Positions 1 through 8,482 of a stretch of 64,000 bases of DNA are shown in pieces. The translations under genes and the position numbers were made by a program. The DNA lies in the NCBI RefSeq assembly GCF_024349685.1, contig NZ_AP025944.1, positions 2,548,001-2,612,000 on the forward strand. Direction: 5' to 3'. Below the pieces are notes generated by a model, which did not search any database, was not told the origin of the DNA, and worked only from the letters and a program-made list of their open reading frames with translations. Every line of letters begins with the position of its first letter. Position 1 is the first letter of the stretch. The stretch is from Pseudomonas sp. LRP2-20 (GTDB taxonomy: Bacteria > Pseudomonadota > Gammaproteobacteria > Pseudomonadales > Pseudomonadaceae).

Positions 1-369
1 ATCGGCTACATCGAATACGGCTTCGCCAAGCTGGCCAAGGTCGATTTCGCCTCGCTGCAGAACAAGGCCGGCCAATACGTCGTGCCGAACGCCGAGAGCG
101 GTGCCGAGGCGCTGGCGGCGGTGAAGATGCCGGAAAACCTGATTGCTCACCTGCCGGACCCGGAAGGTGCCAAGTCCTACCCGATCACTTCCTACACCTG
201 GATGATCTTCCGCAAGGACAACGGCAGCCCGGAAAAGGCCAAGGCCATGCGTGACATGGTCGAGTACGGCCTGACCCACGGTCAGAAGATCGCCGACTCG
301 ATGGGCTACATCCCGCTGCCACCGTCGGTTGTCGACGAAGTGCGCAAAGCGTCGCAAAGCATCCAGTAA
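1..369 (+). CDS. pstS: Phosphate ABC transporter substrate-binding protein PstS, C-terminal part
   Basis: The reading frame is open from the first base of the window, so the start and N-terminal domain are missing; 122 residues remain. PstS is the periplasmic phosphate-binding protein that delivers phosphate to the PstCAB membrane complex. The visible end has the usual PstS C-terminal features: a YPITSYTW stretch, a following MIFRKDN segment, and a GYIPLP motif close to the stop. It stands 73 bases before pstC in the order pstS-pstC-pstA-pstB, which supports the assignment more than the short sequence does. No downstream phoU follows this cluster, so it may be a second, accessory pst system. 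The end is certain; the start lies outside the window. Confidence 0.9.
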   Translation: MGYIEYGFAKLAKVDFASLQNKAGQYVVPNAESGAEALAAVKMPENLIAHLPDPEGAKSYPITSYTWMIFRKDNGSPEKAKAMRDMVEYGLTHGQKIADSMGYIPLPPSVVDEVRKASQSIQ

Positions 370-442
370 CACCCTCAGGCGCTCCCGGCGCGGTGTGGCC
401 ACCGTGCCGGGCGTGTTTGCCCTTAGTCCCGGAATCAGCCGA

Positions 443-1411
443 ATGAACACACCTTTTGCCATACCGGATAACCCAGACTCCGCGTGCCAGCCGCCGTCCA
501 CCAAGGACTTCCTGGTCGATCGCACCTTCCGTGCCCTTGCACGTATCGGTGTGGTGCTGATTCTCGCGCTGGTATTCGCGTTGGTATACGAAGTAGGACG
601 CAAAGCACTTCCAGGCATGGAAAAGCACGGGTTTGACGTGCTGTTTGGCAGTGTGTGGGACGTCAACCAGGGCAAATACGGCATTCTGCCCGCCATCTGG
701 GGCACGCTTTACAGCGCCCTGATCGCCTTGTTGATCGCCGGTTTCTTCGGTGTCAGCATGGCCATTTTCCTGACCCAGGATTTCTTGCCGGCGAGGCTTG
801 CCGCGGTGTTTCGCACCATCGTCGAGCTGCTTGCCGCCATCCCCAGCGTCGTTTACGGCCTGTGGGGCATCTATGTGGTGATTCCGGCCATCCGGCCGTT
901 GACCGCCTGGCTGAACAGCGAGCTGGGCTGGATCCCGTTCTTCGGCACCTCCCTGAGTGGCCCCGGCCTGCTGCCGGCGGCGTTGGTGCTGGCGATCATG
1001 ATCCTGCCGACCATTGCCGCGGTGTCCCAGGATGCGCTGACCAGCGTACCGATGAAGACCAAACAGGCCGCCTACGGCATGGGCACCACCCATTGGGAAG
1101 CCATCCTCAAGGTGATGGTGCCGTCGGCCGCCACCGGCATCTTCGGCTCCCTGGTGCTGGGCCTTGGCCGCGCACTGGGCGAAACCATGGCCCTGGCCAT
1201 GCTGGTGGGTAACGCAAACACCATCACCCTTTCGCTGTTTGCCCCGGCCAACACGCTGGCAGCCTTGCTGGCGCTGAACTTCCCGGAAGCCGGGCCGAAC
1301 GAGGTCGAAGTGCTGATGTATGCCGCACTGGTCCTGATGTTCATCACCTTGCTGGTGAACGTGTTCGGGTCGCTGATCATGCTCTACGCCCAGCGGGGTA
1401 ACAAACAATGA
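443..1411 (+). CDS. pstC: Phosphate ABC transporter permease PstC
   Basis: One of the two inner-membrane permease subunits of the high-affinity phosphate importer. The 322-residue protein has a soluble N-terminal stretch of about 30 residues, then hydrophobic segments typical of six membrane helices. The permease EAA-like loop that contacts the ATPase is visible (KQAAYGMGTTHWEAILKVMVP), followed by GLGRALGETMALAMLVGN, a hallmark of PstC. The frame stays open further upstream to 329, but the ATG at 443 fits the family N-terminus and lies after the pstS stop. It overlaps pstA by four bases (ATGA), which implies translational coupling. Confidence 0.93.
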   Translation: MNTPFAIPDNPDSACQPPSTKDFLVDRTFRALARIGVVLILALVFALVYEVGRKALPGMEKHGFDVLFGSVWDVNQGKYGILPAIWGTLYSALIALLIAGFFGVSMAIFLTQDFLPARLAAVFRTIVELLAAIPSVVYGLWGIYVVIPAIRPLTAWLNSELGWIPFFGTSLSGPGLLPAALVLAIMILPTIAAVSQDALTSVPMKTKQAAYGMGTTHWEAILKVMVPSAATGIFGSLVLGLGRALGETMALAMLVGNANTITLSLFAPANTLAALLALNFPEAGPNEVEVLMYAALVLMFITLLVNVFGSLIMLYAQRGNKQ

Positions 1412-2301
1412 CTGACCTGACCGCGGCATCCACCGCATTGCCCAGCCTGCAGCGCCGCTTCGAAGGCCGCGCCCTGCGCAGCCTGGTGCTGACCACCCTG
1501 GTCTGGTGCGTGGCCCTGCTGGCCAGCGTACCGCTGATTTCCGTGCTGTACATGCTGATTTCCCGCGGCGGTGCGCGCCTGAACCTGGAAGTGTTCACCG
1601 AGCTGCCACCCACCGGCTTCGAGATGGGCGGTGGTTTTGGTAACGCCATGGCCGGTACCTTCGCCATGGTCGGCATTGCCGCCGCCATCGCGGTGCCGGT
1701 CGGCATCCTGGCGGCGGTGTTCCTCGCCGAACTCGGGCCCGAGAGCAAACTGGCGAACGCCTCGCGCTTTGCGGCGAAGATGCTCACCGGCCTGCCGTCG
1801 ATCCTCGCCGGTGTATTCGCCTACGCCCTGGTGGTGATGACCACCGGTACCTACTCGGCCCCGGCCGGTGGCGTGGCACTGGCGGTACTGATGCTGCCGA
1901 TCGTCGTGCTGACCGCTGAAGAAGCCATGAAGATGGTGCCCAAGATCATGAAAGATGCCGCTTACGGCATGGGCTGCACCCGCGCCCAGGTGATCTGGAA
2001 GATCGTCCTGCCGACCGGCATGCCGGCCATCCTCACCGGCGTCATGCTGGCGGTGGCCCGCGCTGCCGGTGAAACGGCGCCGCTGCTGTTCACCGCACTG
2101 TTCAGCAACTACTGGATCTACCACGACGGCAGCCTGGCCGTCATGAACCCCACGGCATCGCTTGCCGTACTGATCTACAACTTCTCCGGCATGCCGTTCG
2201 ACAACCAGCTGGAGCTCGCCTGGGCGGCCTCGCTGGTGTTGGTGATGATCGTGCTGGTAGTCAACATTCTTAGCCGTATCTTCGGCAAGCCCAAGTACTG
2301 A
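1408..2301 (+). CDS. pstA: Phosphate ABC transporter permease PstA
   Basis: Second permease subunit of the phosphate importer, 297 residues, forming a heterodimer with PstC in the inner membrane. The EAA-like coupling loop reads KDAAYGMGCTRAQVIWKIVLP and is followed by AVARAAGETAPLLFTALF, the PstA counterpart of the PstC signature. Hydrophobic helices flank a periplasmic loop around residues 40-75. The start overlaps the pstC stop (ATGA at 1408), and pstB begins 19 bases after the stop. Confidence 0.93.
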   Translation: MTDLTAASTALPSLQRRFEGRALRSLVLTTLVWCVALLASVPLISVLYMLISRGGARLNLEVFTELPPTGFEMGGGFGNAMAGTFAMVGIAAAIAVPVGILAAVFLAELGPESKLANASRFAAKMLTGLPSILAGVFAYALVVMTTGTYSAPAGGVALAVLMLPIVVLTAEEAMKMVPKIMKDAAYGMGCTRAQVIWKIVLPTGMPAILTGVMLAVARAAGETAPLLFTALFSNYWIYHDGSLAVMNPTASLAVLIYNFSGMPFDNQLELAWAASLVLVMIVLVVNILSRIFGKPKY

Positions 2302-2319
2302 GAAAGGGAGCATTCGACC

Positions 2320-3138
2320 GTGAACGTATCAACAGCGCAAAGAGCCGCTCCCTTGGTCAGCGAAGCGCCAATCGTCATGGACTGCAAGCTGGACAAGATC
2401 TTCTACGGCAACTTCATGGCGGTCCGCGACAGCCATGTGCCGATCCGGAAAAACGAGATCACCGGCTTCATCGGCCCGTCCGGCTGCGGCAAGAGTACCG
2501 TGCTGCGCAGCCTCAACCGCATGAACGACCTGGTCAAAGGCTTCCGCTTCGAGGGCCATGTGCACTTCCTCGGCCAGGATGTCTATGGCAAGGGTGTGGA
2601 CCCGGTGGTGGTGCGCCGCTACATCGGCATGGTGTTCCAGCAGCCGAACCCGTTCTCCATGAGCATCTTCGACAACGTCGCCTTCGGCCTGCGCCTGAAC
2701 CGCTACAAGGGTGACATCGGCGACCGCGTCAAGCATGCCCTGCAAGGCGCTGCGCTGTGGGACGAGGTCAAGGACAAGCTCAAGGTCAGCGGCCTGTCGC
2801 TGTCCGGCGGCCAGCAGCAGCGCCTGTGCATCGCCCGCGCCATCGCCACCGAGCCAGAAGTGCTGCTGCTCGACGAGCCATGCTCGGCACTCGACCCGAT
2901 CGCGACCCGCCGCGTGGAAGAGCTGATGGTCGAGCTGAAGAAGGACTACACCATCGCCCTGGTGACCCACAACATGCAGCAGGCGATCAGGGTGGCCGAC
3001 ACCACGGCGTTCTTCTCGGTGGACATCTCCCAGGGCACCCGCACCGGTTACCTGGTGGAGATGGGCCCGACCACGCAGATCTTCCAGAACCCGCGTGAAC
3101 AGCTGACCAGTGACTACATCAGCGGCAAGTTCAGCTGA
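2320..3138 (+). CDS. pstB: Phosphate ABC transporter ATP-binding protein PstB
   Basis: Cytoplasmic ATPase that powers phosphate import through PstCA. The 272-residue product has Walker [10 protein letters not shown] (residues 52-60), Q-loop around FQQPNPF (107-112), signature LSGGQQQR (161-168) and Walker B VLLLDEP (181-187). The PNPF segment after the Q-loop is characteristic of PstB. The chosen start is a GTG at 2320 preceded by AAGGGAG with suitable spacing; an internal ATG at 2380 is possible but would remove residues upstream of the conserved start region. A strong terminator directly follows, and phoU is not next to it. Confidence 0.93.
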   Translation: MNVSTAQRAAPLVSEAPIVMDCKLDKIFYGNFMAVRDSHVPIRKNEITGFIGPSGCGKSTVLRSLNRMNDLVKGFRFEGHVHFLGQDVYGKGVDPVVVRRYIGMVFQQPNPFSMSIFDNVAFGLRLNRYKGDIGDRVKHALQGAALWDEVKDKLKVSGLSLSGGQQQRLCIARAIATEPEVLLLDEPCSALDPIATRRVEELMVELKKDYTIALVTHNMQQAIRVADTTAFFSVDISQGTRTGYLVEMGPTTQIFQNPREQLTSDYISGKFS

Positions 3139-3147
3139 ACCCGCCAG

Positions 3148-3195
3148 GCGACCCGCCCCGCAGACCAGGATGGCCGAGCGGGGCGGGTCGCTTTT
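3148..3195 (+). terminator. Rho-independent terminator after pstB
   Basis: A perfect 14-bp stem (GCGACCCGCCCCGC at 3148-3161 with its complement at 3178-3191), a 16-base loop and a TTTT run at 3192-3195. It starts nine bases after the pstB stop and ends 28 bases before the Fic-like gene. It should end pst transcription, so the next two genes depend on read-through or on a promoter in or near this hairpin. Confidence 0.85.
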
Positions 3196-3223
3196 ACCTC
3201 TGTTCTGTTTCAAGAGATTACCA

Positions 3224-3922
3224 ATGGATGCGACATGTCGTCTTGACCTGCCAGCGGTAGAGCGCGCACTGCGCGAGGTGCAGGGCCGCTTTGGCGAACT
3301 CAGCCAACACTTCACCGAGCCGCGTGATCCGTTCACCGACGAGGTGCTGCTCAATGTGCTTGAAGGCTATGCCCTGATTGACGACTATGTCGCCCGGGGT
3401 GTGGACCTGTTCGACCTGCAGCAGCTGAACCTGATGCTGGAGATCAACGCCACCGTGCTGTGCGGCAGCGACCCGGCACGCCGCCGCGAATTCGCCCCAC
3501 ACCTGGCGGCCACCGAGGCACGTTTTTTCAACAACGTGGAAGGCGGCATCAAGGACTTGTACAACTGGTATTGCTCGTACCGCAGCGAGTCGATCTGGAA
3601 GCGGGCGGCCGGTGTCTATGTCCGCATCCTCAGCAAGCCGCAGTTGTTCATCGAAGGGAACAACCGCACGGGGTCGCTCATCGTCAGCTATCTGCTGATG
3701 CGTGCAGGGCTGCCGCCATTCGTGCTGACGCTGGACAACGCCGAGGGCTACTTCAACCCGTCCTCGGTCATTCGCAACTCCGCCAAGCATGGTGTGAAAG
3801 CTTTGTACGAATTGCCCAAGATCAAGAAAAAGTATGCGGCCTTCCTGGAAGCGAAGGCACCTGAACCCGAAACGTTCTTCCTGCGCGGCACCTGCGTGCC
3901 GGCCCGTCAGGGGAGCCGATGA
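3224..3922 (+). CDS. Fic-like protein with degenerate active-site motif
   Basis: A 232-residue protein. Residues 140-151 (QLFIEGNNRTGS) match the Fic/Doc signature HPFx[D/E]GNGRxxR in length and core (F142, E144, G145, N146, R148), and are followed by a hydrophobic helix as in Fic domains. The catalytic histidine position is Q140, the second glycine is N147, and the final arginine is S151. True AMP-transfer is therefore doubtful; the fold could bind a nucleotide or act in another way. The ATG at 3224 is chosen because the frame upstream runs through pstB and the terminator. It overlaps the HAD gene by four bases (ATGA), so the two are probably made together. Family membership is inferred from this motif only. 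Confidence 0.6.
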   Translation: MDATCRLDLPAVERALREVQGRFGELSQHFTEPRDPFTDEVLLNVLEGYALIDDYVARGVDLFDLQQLNLMLEINATVLCGSDPARRREFAPHLAATEARFFNNVEGGIKDLYNWYCSYRSESIWKRAAGVYVRILSKPQLFIEGNNRTGSLIVSYLLMRAGLPPFVLTLDNAEGYFNPSSVIRNSAKHGVKALYELPKIKKKYAAFLEAKAPEPETFFLRGTCVPARQGSR

Positions 3923-4542
3923 TGGAAAGGTATTCGATGCTGGAACAAGGCAAGGCCGGTGGCCGACGTGCGTGGCGGGCCATCGGGCGCAAATTCAGGC
4001 GCCCGCAGATGCGCATTTCCTTCGATATCGATGACACGCTGGCCTGCCTGCCGCATCACGCGGATGAAGAGCACAGCAAGCTGCCGGCCTTCATCCACCG
4101 CTGGCTGGGCGAGCCGCTGCGCAGCGGTACGCGTTCGCTGATCCGCGACCTGCGCCGCCAGGGCTGCAGCATCTGGATCTACACCTCTTCGGGCCGCACG
4201 CCGGCGTATATCCGGCGCTGGCTGATGCTTTACGGCATTCACGTCGACGGCGTGGTCAACAGTGACCGCCATCAGCATGTGCTGCAGCAGCACGGGCTTG
4301 AGAATGCCCCCTCGAAGTACCCGCCGGCATTCGATATCGACTTGCACGTCGATGATTCCGAAGGGGTCGGGATCGAGGGCTTTGACCACGGTTTCCGCGT
4401 GGTCGTGGTCAACCCGGAAGATGACAGCTGGGCGCAGAAGGTCATGGACGCTGCCGAGCAGGTGCAGGCCCAGTTGGCCTGGCAGCAGCCGCAGCGGTTC
4501 GAAATGCCTGGGGCGCGGCGGTCGCAGGCATTGGCTTCCTGA
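3919..4542 (+). CDS. HAD-superfamily hydrolase-like protein
   Basis: A 207-residue protein with a basic N-terminal stretch (residues 11-30) and then HAD motif I, DIDDT (36-40), where the first aspartate would be the phosphorylated nucleophile. Motif II is the serine/threonine pair in YTSSGRT, and the acidic motif IV is probably DLHVDDSEG near residue 145. The family hydrolyses phosphate esters; the substrate cannot be told. The start overlaps the stop of the Fic-like gene, so function in the same process is likely. An internal ATG at 4009 directly before motif I is an alternative start. Confidence 0.65.
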   Translation: MMERYSMLEQGKAGGRRAWRAIGRKFRRPQMRISFDIDDTLACLPHHADEEHSKLPAFIHRWLGEPLRSGTRSLIRDLRRQGCSIWIYTSSGRTPAYIRRWLMLYGIHVDGVVNSDRHQHVLQQHGLENAPSKYPPAFDIDLHVDDSEGVGIEGFDHGFRVVVVNPEDDSWAQKVMDAAEQVQAQLAWQQPQRFEMPGARRSQALAS

Positions 4543-4578
4543 GCATTCGAGCGGGTTGCGAAAAGACAGAGGAATGCA

Positions 4579-4819
4579 GCGCCTGGGAGATCGAGCGCCG
4601 CCCGCGCGGCGCATCGCGAGCTGCGCTCGCTCCTACGTTTGTTTCGGGCCAATTATTCCTGTGGGATTTTCGCGCGGACGCCTTGGCGCATGGCGCGATA
4701 TCGCGTCGTACCCACAAGGCGGTCGCGCGCGCCTGTCACAGGCGTTACTGGCCCAAAACAAACGTAGGAGCGAGCGCAGCTCGCGATGCGCCGCGCGGGC
4801 GGCGCTCGGTCTCCCAGGC
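4579..4819. repeat. 241-bp palindromic repeat element, copy 1
   Basis: Terminal inverted arms of about 72 bp (4579-4650 and 4750-4819) enclose a roughly 100-bp core. The arms share CTACGTTTGTTTCGGGCC and its complement, plus GC-rich stem sequence with CGCCGCCCGCGCGGCGC. A second copy at 27761-28003 matches the whole element in reverse orientation, core included. No transposase is present. It fills most of the space between the HAD gene and the convergent NCS1 permease gene; it could fold into a very long hairpin and act as a bidirectional terminator. Confidence 0.85.
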
Positions 4820-4846
4820 ACCACCCCTCTCAAGACAGGCAAAGCC

Positions 4847-6367
4847 TCAGTGCTGCGCACTCTCGACAGCAATACTTTCGCCAGACACCTCCAGGTACCC
4901 GTCACTGCGGTTGGCAATGGCATAGTGGATCAACCCACCCAGCCCAGCGCCAAAGAACCATGAGAACTGCGACAGCGTCTCGAACGCCGGCACCAGCGCC
5001 AGCAGGATGGCGATCAGCGCAGCCGGGATGAACGCCGCCACTGCCCGCAGGTTGACCCCGCCACGGTAGTGATAGGCACCTTCAGGGCTTTCGCTATACA
5101 GCTCAGGCAGGTTCACCCGGCCACGGCGCACCAGGTAGTAGTCGGTGACCATGATGCCGTACAGCGGGCCGAGCAGGGCGCCCAGGCCGCCGAGGAAGTA
5201 CACGATCACCGACGGGCTGTTGTACAGGTGCCAGGGCAGGATCACCACCGCGATGCTGGCGCTGAGCAAGCCCGCGCGGCGGAAGTTCAGCACCTTCGGT
5301 GCCAGGTTGGTGAGCACGAAGGCCGGGGCGACGAAGTTGGCCATGATGTTCACCGCCACGGTGACGATCAGGAAGGCCAGGCAGGCCAGCACCAGGCCGC
5401 CGGTGTTCGGGATGGCGGCGACGATTTCGCTCGGGCTCTGCACCAGCTTGCCGTCGATGCTGAACTGCGCACCGGCGAGCACCACGGCGATCAGCGCGAA
5501 GCCGAGCATGTTCACCGGCAGGCCCCAGAAGTTGCCCACGCTGATCGTGCGGCGATCCGGGCAGTTACGCGTGAAGTCGCAGAAGTTGAGGATCATGGTG
5601 CCGTACAGCGACACCCACAGCGCGGCGGCGCCGAACACTTTCAGCCACATGGCGGAGCCAGTCGGCGCGTTGCCGCTGGACCAGGCAATCGACAGGCCGC
5701 TGCGCCAGTACATCCAGCCCGCCAGGCTGCTGAAGGCGACCAGGATGATCGGCCCGGCGAGGGATTCGAAGCGGCGCACCATCTCCATGCCGTAGGCGAA
5801 GATCGCCACCTGCACGCACCAGATGCCGAGGAAGGTGACCCAGCCCAGGGTCGACAGGCCGAGTATCGCGTTCTGGTCGTAGGGCTTGAGGTCCGGCGCG
5901 ATGGCGGTGAGCAGCACGCGCAGCACCACCGAGGCGAGGTAGGTCTGGATGCCGAACCAGGCAATGGCGATCACCGCGCGGATCAGTGCCGGGATCTGCG
6001 CGCCGTGGATGCCAAAGCTGATCCGGCACATGACGGGGTAGGGCAGGCCGGTCTTCTGCCCCATGTAGCCGGACAGGTTCATCAGGCCGTAGATCACCAG
6101 CGCGCCGAGGGCGAAGGCGGCGAGTATCTGTGCGCCGCTCATGCCCAGGGCGAACAGGCCGATGGCGAAGGAGTAGTTGGCGATGTTGTGCACATCGTTG
6201 GTCCACAGCGCAAACAGGCTGTAGCGCCCCCAGGTGCGATTGGCCGCACGGGTCGGTGCGAGGTCGGTGCTGTACAGGCGCGGGCTCAGTTGCGACTGAC
6301 TCGACCCGGCTGTTTCGGCGGGGAGATCGGCAAGCTGGCCAACATCGGAACGGGAAATCGACGCCAT
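4847..6367 (-). CDS. NCS1-family nucleobase/hydantoin-type permease
   Basis: A 506-residue inner-membrane protein with about twelve hydrophobic segments. The sequence WGRYSLFALWTNDVHNIANYSFAIGLF near residues 48-75 and the later GTMILNFCDFTRNCPDRR and TDYYLVRRGRVNLPELY segments are typical of bacterial NCS1 cation symporters for uracil, allantoin or hydantoins. The substrate cannot be chosen from sequence, as no catabolic gene is adjacent. The ATG at 6367 has GGAG upstream and matches the family N-terminus; the frame is open upstream to 6553 but that part crosses the operator-like palindrome. Gene end abuts the palindromic repeat. Confidence 0.85.
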   Translation of the reverse strand: MASISRSDVGQLADLPAETAGSSQSQLSPRLYSTDLAPTRAANRTWGRYSLFALWTNDVHNIANYSFAIGLFALGMSGAQILAAFALGALVIYGLMNLSGYMGQKTGLPYPVMCRISFGIHGAQIPALIRAVIAIAWFGIQTYLASVVLRVLLTAIAPDLKPYDQNAILGLSTLGWVTFLGIWCVQVAIFAYGMEMVRRFESLAGPIILVAFSSLAGWMYWRSGLSIAWSSGNAPTGSAMWLKVFGAAALWVSLYGTMILNFCDFTRNCPDRRTISVGNFWGLPVNMLGFALIAVVLAGAQFSIDGKLVQSPSEIVAAIPNTGGLVLACLAFLIVTVAVNIMANFVAPAFVLTNLAPKVLNFRRAGLLSASIAVVILPWHLYNSPSVIVYFLGGLGALLGPLYGIMVTDYYLVRRGRVNLPELYSESPEGAYHYRGGVNLRAVAAFIPAALIAILLALVPAFETLSQFSWFFGAGLGGLIHYAIANRSDGYLEVSGESIAVESAQH

Positions 6368-6396
6368 CGGGACTCCATGATGGTTGTGTACTTTTA

Positions 6397-6420
6397 TTGT
6401 TTGTATTTGTATACAAACAA
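6397..6420. promoter_or_regulatory. GntR-type operator-like palindrome upstream of NCS1 permease
   Basis: Perfect 10-bp arms TTGTTTGTAT and ATACAAACAA separated by TTGT. Inside it, TTTGTATACAAA is itself a perfect palindrome and fits the TNGTNNNACNA pattern bound by FadR-subfamily GntR regulators. It sits 30 bases upstream of the permease start. No gene for such a regulator is found nearby. Confidence 0.6.
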
Positions 6421-6627
6421 GATTCGTACCAACCCATGGCCGGGGTGCAATCCCTGGTCTTGGCGCTTTGTTGCCAGATAGCTGCGTGGCGCACTGACCT
6501 TTCAGGTGGGAATTATGTGCACGTTTAATGTGCACAGTTGTTACCACGTGCACCCGATGTGCTGAACAGATGGCTTGCCGGGATTGTTCCGCATAAGCTT
6601 GTAGCAGGTTGCCATGGAGGTCCGTCG

Positions 6628-7662
6628 ATGTCGCATCTACCGCTCGCGCTGGGTCTGTTACTTGCTGCCACTGTGGTCGAAGCGGCGCCGCTGCAGGTGC
6701 CCACCCCGGCCCAGCTCAGGAGCCAGCTCGAAAGCCTCAAGCCTGGCCAGTTTCTCTGGTACCCGCAGGTCTCGCCGGTAGGGCCGGTGACCGTGGTGGT
6801 CAGCCTCACCGAGCAACGTGCCTACGTCTATCGCAATGGCATCGCCATTGGCGTCAGCACCGTGAGCAGCGGCAAGGCAGGCCGGGAAACCCCCACCGGG
6901 GTCTTCAGCATTCTGCAGAAGAAGGTCGAACACCAATCGAGCCTCTACAACAGCGCACCGATGCCGTACATGGAGCGGCTGACCTGGGACGGCATTGCCC
7001 TGCACGCGGGCCATCTGCCGGGCTACCCGGCCTCCCATGGTTGCGTGCGCCTGCCATTGGAATTTGCCAAGAAGCTGTATGAGGTCACCGGTTTCAGCTC
7101 GACCACCGTCATCGTCTCCGATACCCACAGTGCACCGGTGGAGGTGTACCACCCTGGCGTGCTGGCCCCCACGGTCAGTGCAGGCAAGGCCCAAGGCCCG
7201 CTGGTACTGAGCAACCAACAGTTCTGGAACGACCCGGACCCGACGTCAGGGCCGCTGTCGATCCTGATCAGCCGTGCCGACTTGCGCGCCTATGTGTATC
7301 GCGGCGGCCAGCTGATCGGCTCGGCGCCAGCACTCTCGTTGGCAAGCAGCCAGCAGCGCAGTGGCATGGCGGTGTTTTCGCTGCTGCAAAAACCCTCCGC
7401 CCTGGCGCTCGACGGTGCGCTACCCTTACGTTGGTCGGTGGTGGGCCTGAGCAACCCGGAATACGGGAGCACGCCCTATGAACAGTTGGGGCAATTGACC
7501 ATCAACCCGGAGTTCCGCCAGCATCTGCGCGCAGCGATGGATGTCGGCACGATGCTGGTGATCACCGACTGGGCGTCGACCCGGGATACCCGCAGCGACG
7601 GAAAATTCACGGTCATCAGCACCGAAGACCGTGAAGAAGTTAAACCATTGGTCAAGAAATGA
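6628..7662 (+). CDS. L,D-transpeptidase (YkuD domain) with degenerate second repeat
   Basis: A 344-residue exported protein with signal peptide (residues 1-19, ending VVEAA). The YkuD catalytic domain covers about 53-180, with H126, H129 and the active-site motif SHGCVR (136-141; nucleophile C139). This enzyme class crosslinks peptidoglycan stems or anchors lipoproteins in the periplasm. Residues about 200-335 repeat the first part of the fold (GPLSILISRADLRAYVYRGG compared with GPVTVVVSLTEQRAYVYRNG) but have no SHGC motif. The ATG at 6628 is chosen because GGAGG lies eight bases upstream and a signal peptide begins there. Confidence 0.88.
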   Translation: MSHLPLALGLLLAATVVEAAPLQVPTPAQLRSQLESLKPGQFLWYPQVSPVGPVTVVVSLTEQRAYVYRNGIAIGVSTVSSGKAGRETPTGVFSILQKKVEHQSSLYNSAPMPYMERLTWDGIALHAGHLPGYPASHGCVRLPLEFAKKLYEVTGFSSTTVIVSDTHSAPVEVYHPGVLAPTVSAGKAQGPLVLSNQQFWNDPDPTSGPLSILISRADLRAYVYRGGQLIGSAPALSLASSQQRSGMAVFSLLQKPSALALDGALPLRWSVVGLSNPEYGSTPYEQLGQLTINPEFRQHLRAAMDVGTMLVITDWASTRDTRSDGKFTVISTEDREEVKPLVKK

Positions 7663-7750
7663 TCGGCAATCCCGAAGAATTCAAGCAAAGTGGTGGCTTT
7701 TGGCCGCAAGCCAGCTGACTTATTGCTGACAGGCCGTTACCGGGGTAACC

Positions 7751-8467
7751 ATGTCGATGTTTGAACCCTTGCGGGGAGCCGTCCGGCTCTCGGTGGCCAG
7801 TTTTGGCCTGTTTTTCCTGGGTGCCTGGCAAATCGCCCAGGCACAACCGCTGCCCAGTGCCGCCGAACTGCAGCAGCTGGCACCGAACGCCAGCCTGTCG
7901 ACACTGGCCCTGGCCCTCACCGCCTATGCCTGCGCCAGCCACAGCGAGGCGGACAAGTTGCTGACAGTGATCGATTACTCCAAGGCCTCGCGGGACAAGC
8001 GCCTGTGGGTGTTCGACCTGCGCGCACGCAAACTGCTGTTCGAGGAATGGGTCGCCCATGGCAAGAACAGCGGTGCCGATGTACCGACGACGTTCTCCAA
8101 CGCCCCCAACAGTTACCAGTCCTCTCTCGGCCTGTATGAAACCGGCCAGATCTACAGCGGCAAGCACGGCCGCTCGCTGCGCCTGCAGGGGCTGGAGCCG
8201 GGGTTCAACGACAACAGCATGTCGCGGGCGATTGTCATGCACGCCGCCGCCTATGCCGACCCCAAGGTCGTGCCCGGCCTGGGGCGCCTGGGGCGCAGCC
8301 AGGGCTGCCCGGCCGTGCGGCCGGCGATTGCCGGCAAGCTGATCGACACGCTGCAGCGCGGCAGCTATGTGTTTGCCTACTACCCGCAGCAGGACTGGCT
8401 GAAGACATCACGCTACCTCAACGCCCAGAGCTGCCCGCTGGCGAGCCAATCGATCGCCAGCAAATAG
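7751..8467 (+). CDS. Murein L,D-transpeptidase family protein (YkuD_2 type)
   Basis: A 238-residue protein with an N-terminal hydrophobic export signal (about residues 10-31, ending AQA). The catalytic region contains H164 and the motif GRSQGCPAV (181-189) with nucleophile C186, the variant of the SHGC motif found in the YkuD_2 family. It probably acts on peptidoglycan in the periplasm. It follows the other transpeptidase by 88 bases on the same strand, so the two may be cotranscribed or be old paralogues. It converges with arsH, with only 15 bases between the stops. Confidence 0.85.
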   Translation: MSMFEPLRGAVRLSVASFGLFFLGAWQIAQAQPLPSAAELQQLAPNASLSTLALALTAYACASHSEADKLLTVIDYSKASRDKRLWVFDLRARKLLFEEWVAHGKNSGADVPTTFSNAPNSYQSSLGLYETGQIYSGKHGRSLRLQGLEPGFNDNSMSRAIVMHAAAYADPKVVPGLGRLGRSQGCPAVRPAIAGKLIDTLQRGSYVFAYYPQQDWLKTSRYLNAQSCPLASQSIASK

Positions 8468-8482
8468 CGAAAAGGGCGGCGC

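Noticed and set aside
185..1438. Long antisense open frame of 417 codons opposite pstC
   Set aside because: High-GC shadow of pstC; sequence is rich in H, Q, G and R without any family signature. The same holds for long frames opposite the NCS1 gene (5069-6481), the acyl-CoA ligase (30130-32343), aruI (32015-33913) and the double ATPase (40941-43100).
3224..3922. Active Fic AMP-transferase
   Set aside because: The catalytic histidine position is glutamine and the last arginine of the motif is missing, so normal AMPylation is not supported.
4262..4963. Open frames running through the palindromic element at 4579-4819, and similar ones at 27557-28024
   Set aside because: They encode repeated low-complexity peptide from the repeat itself and appear in several frames and both copies.
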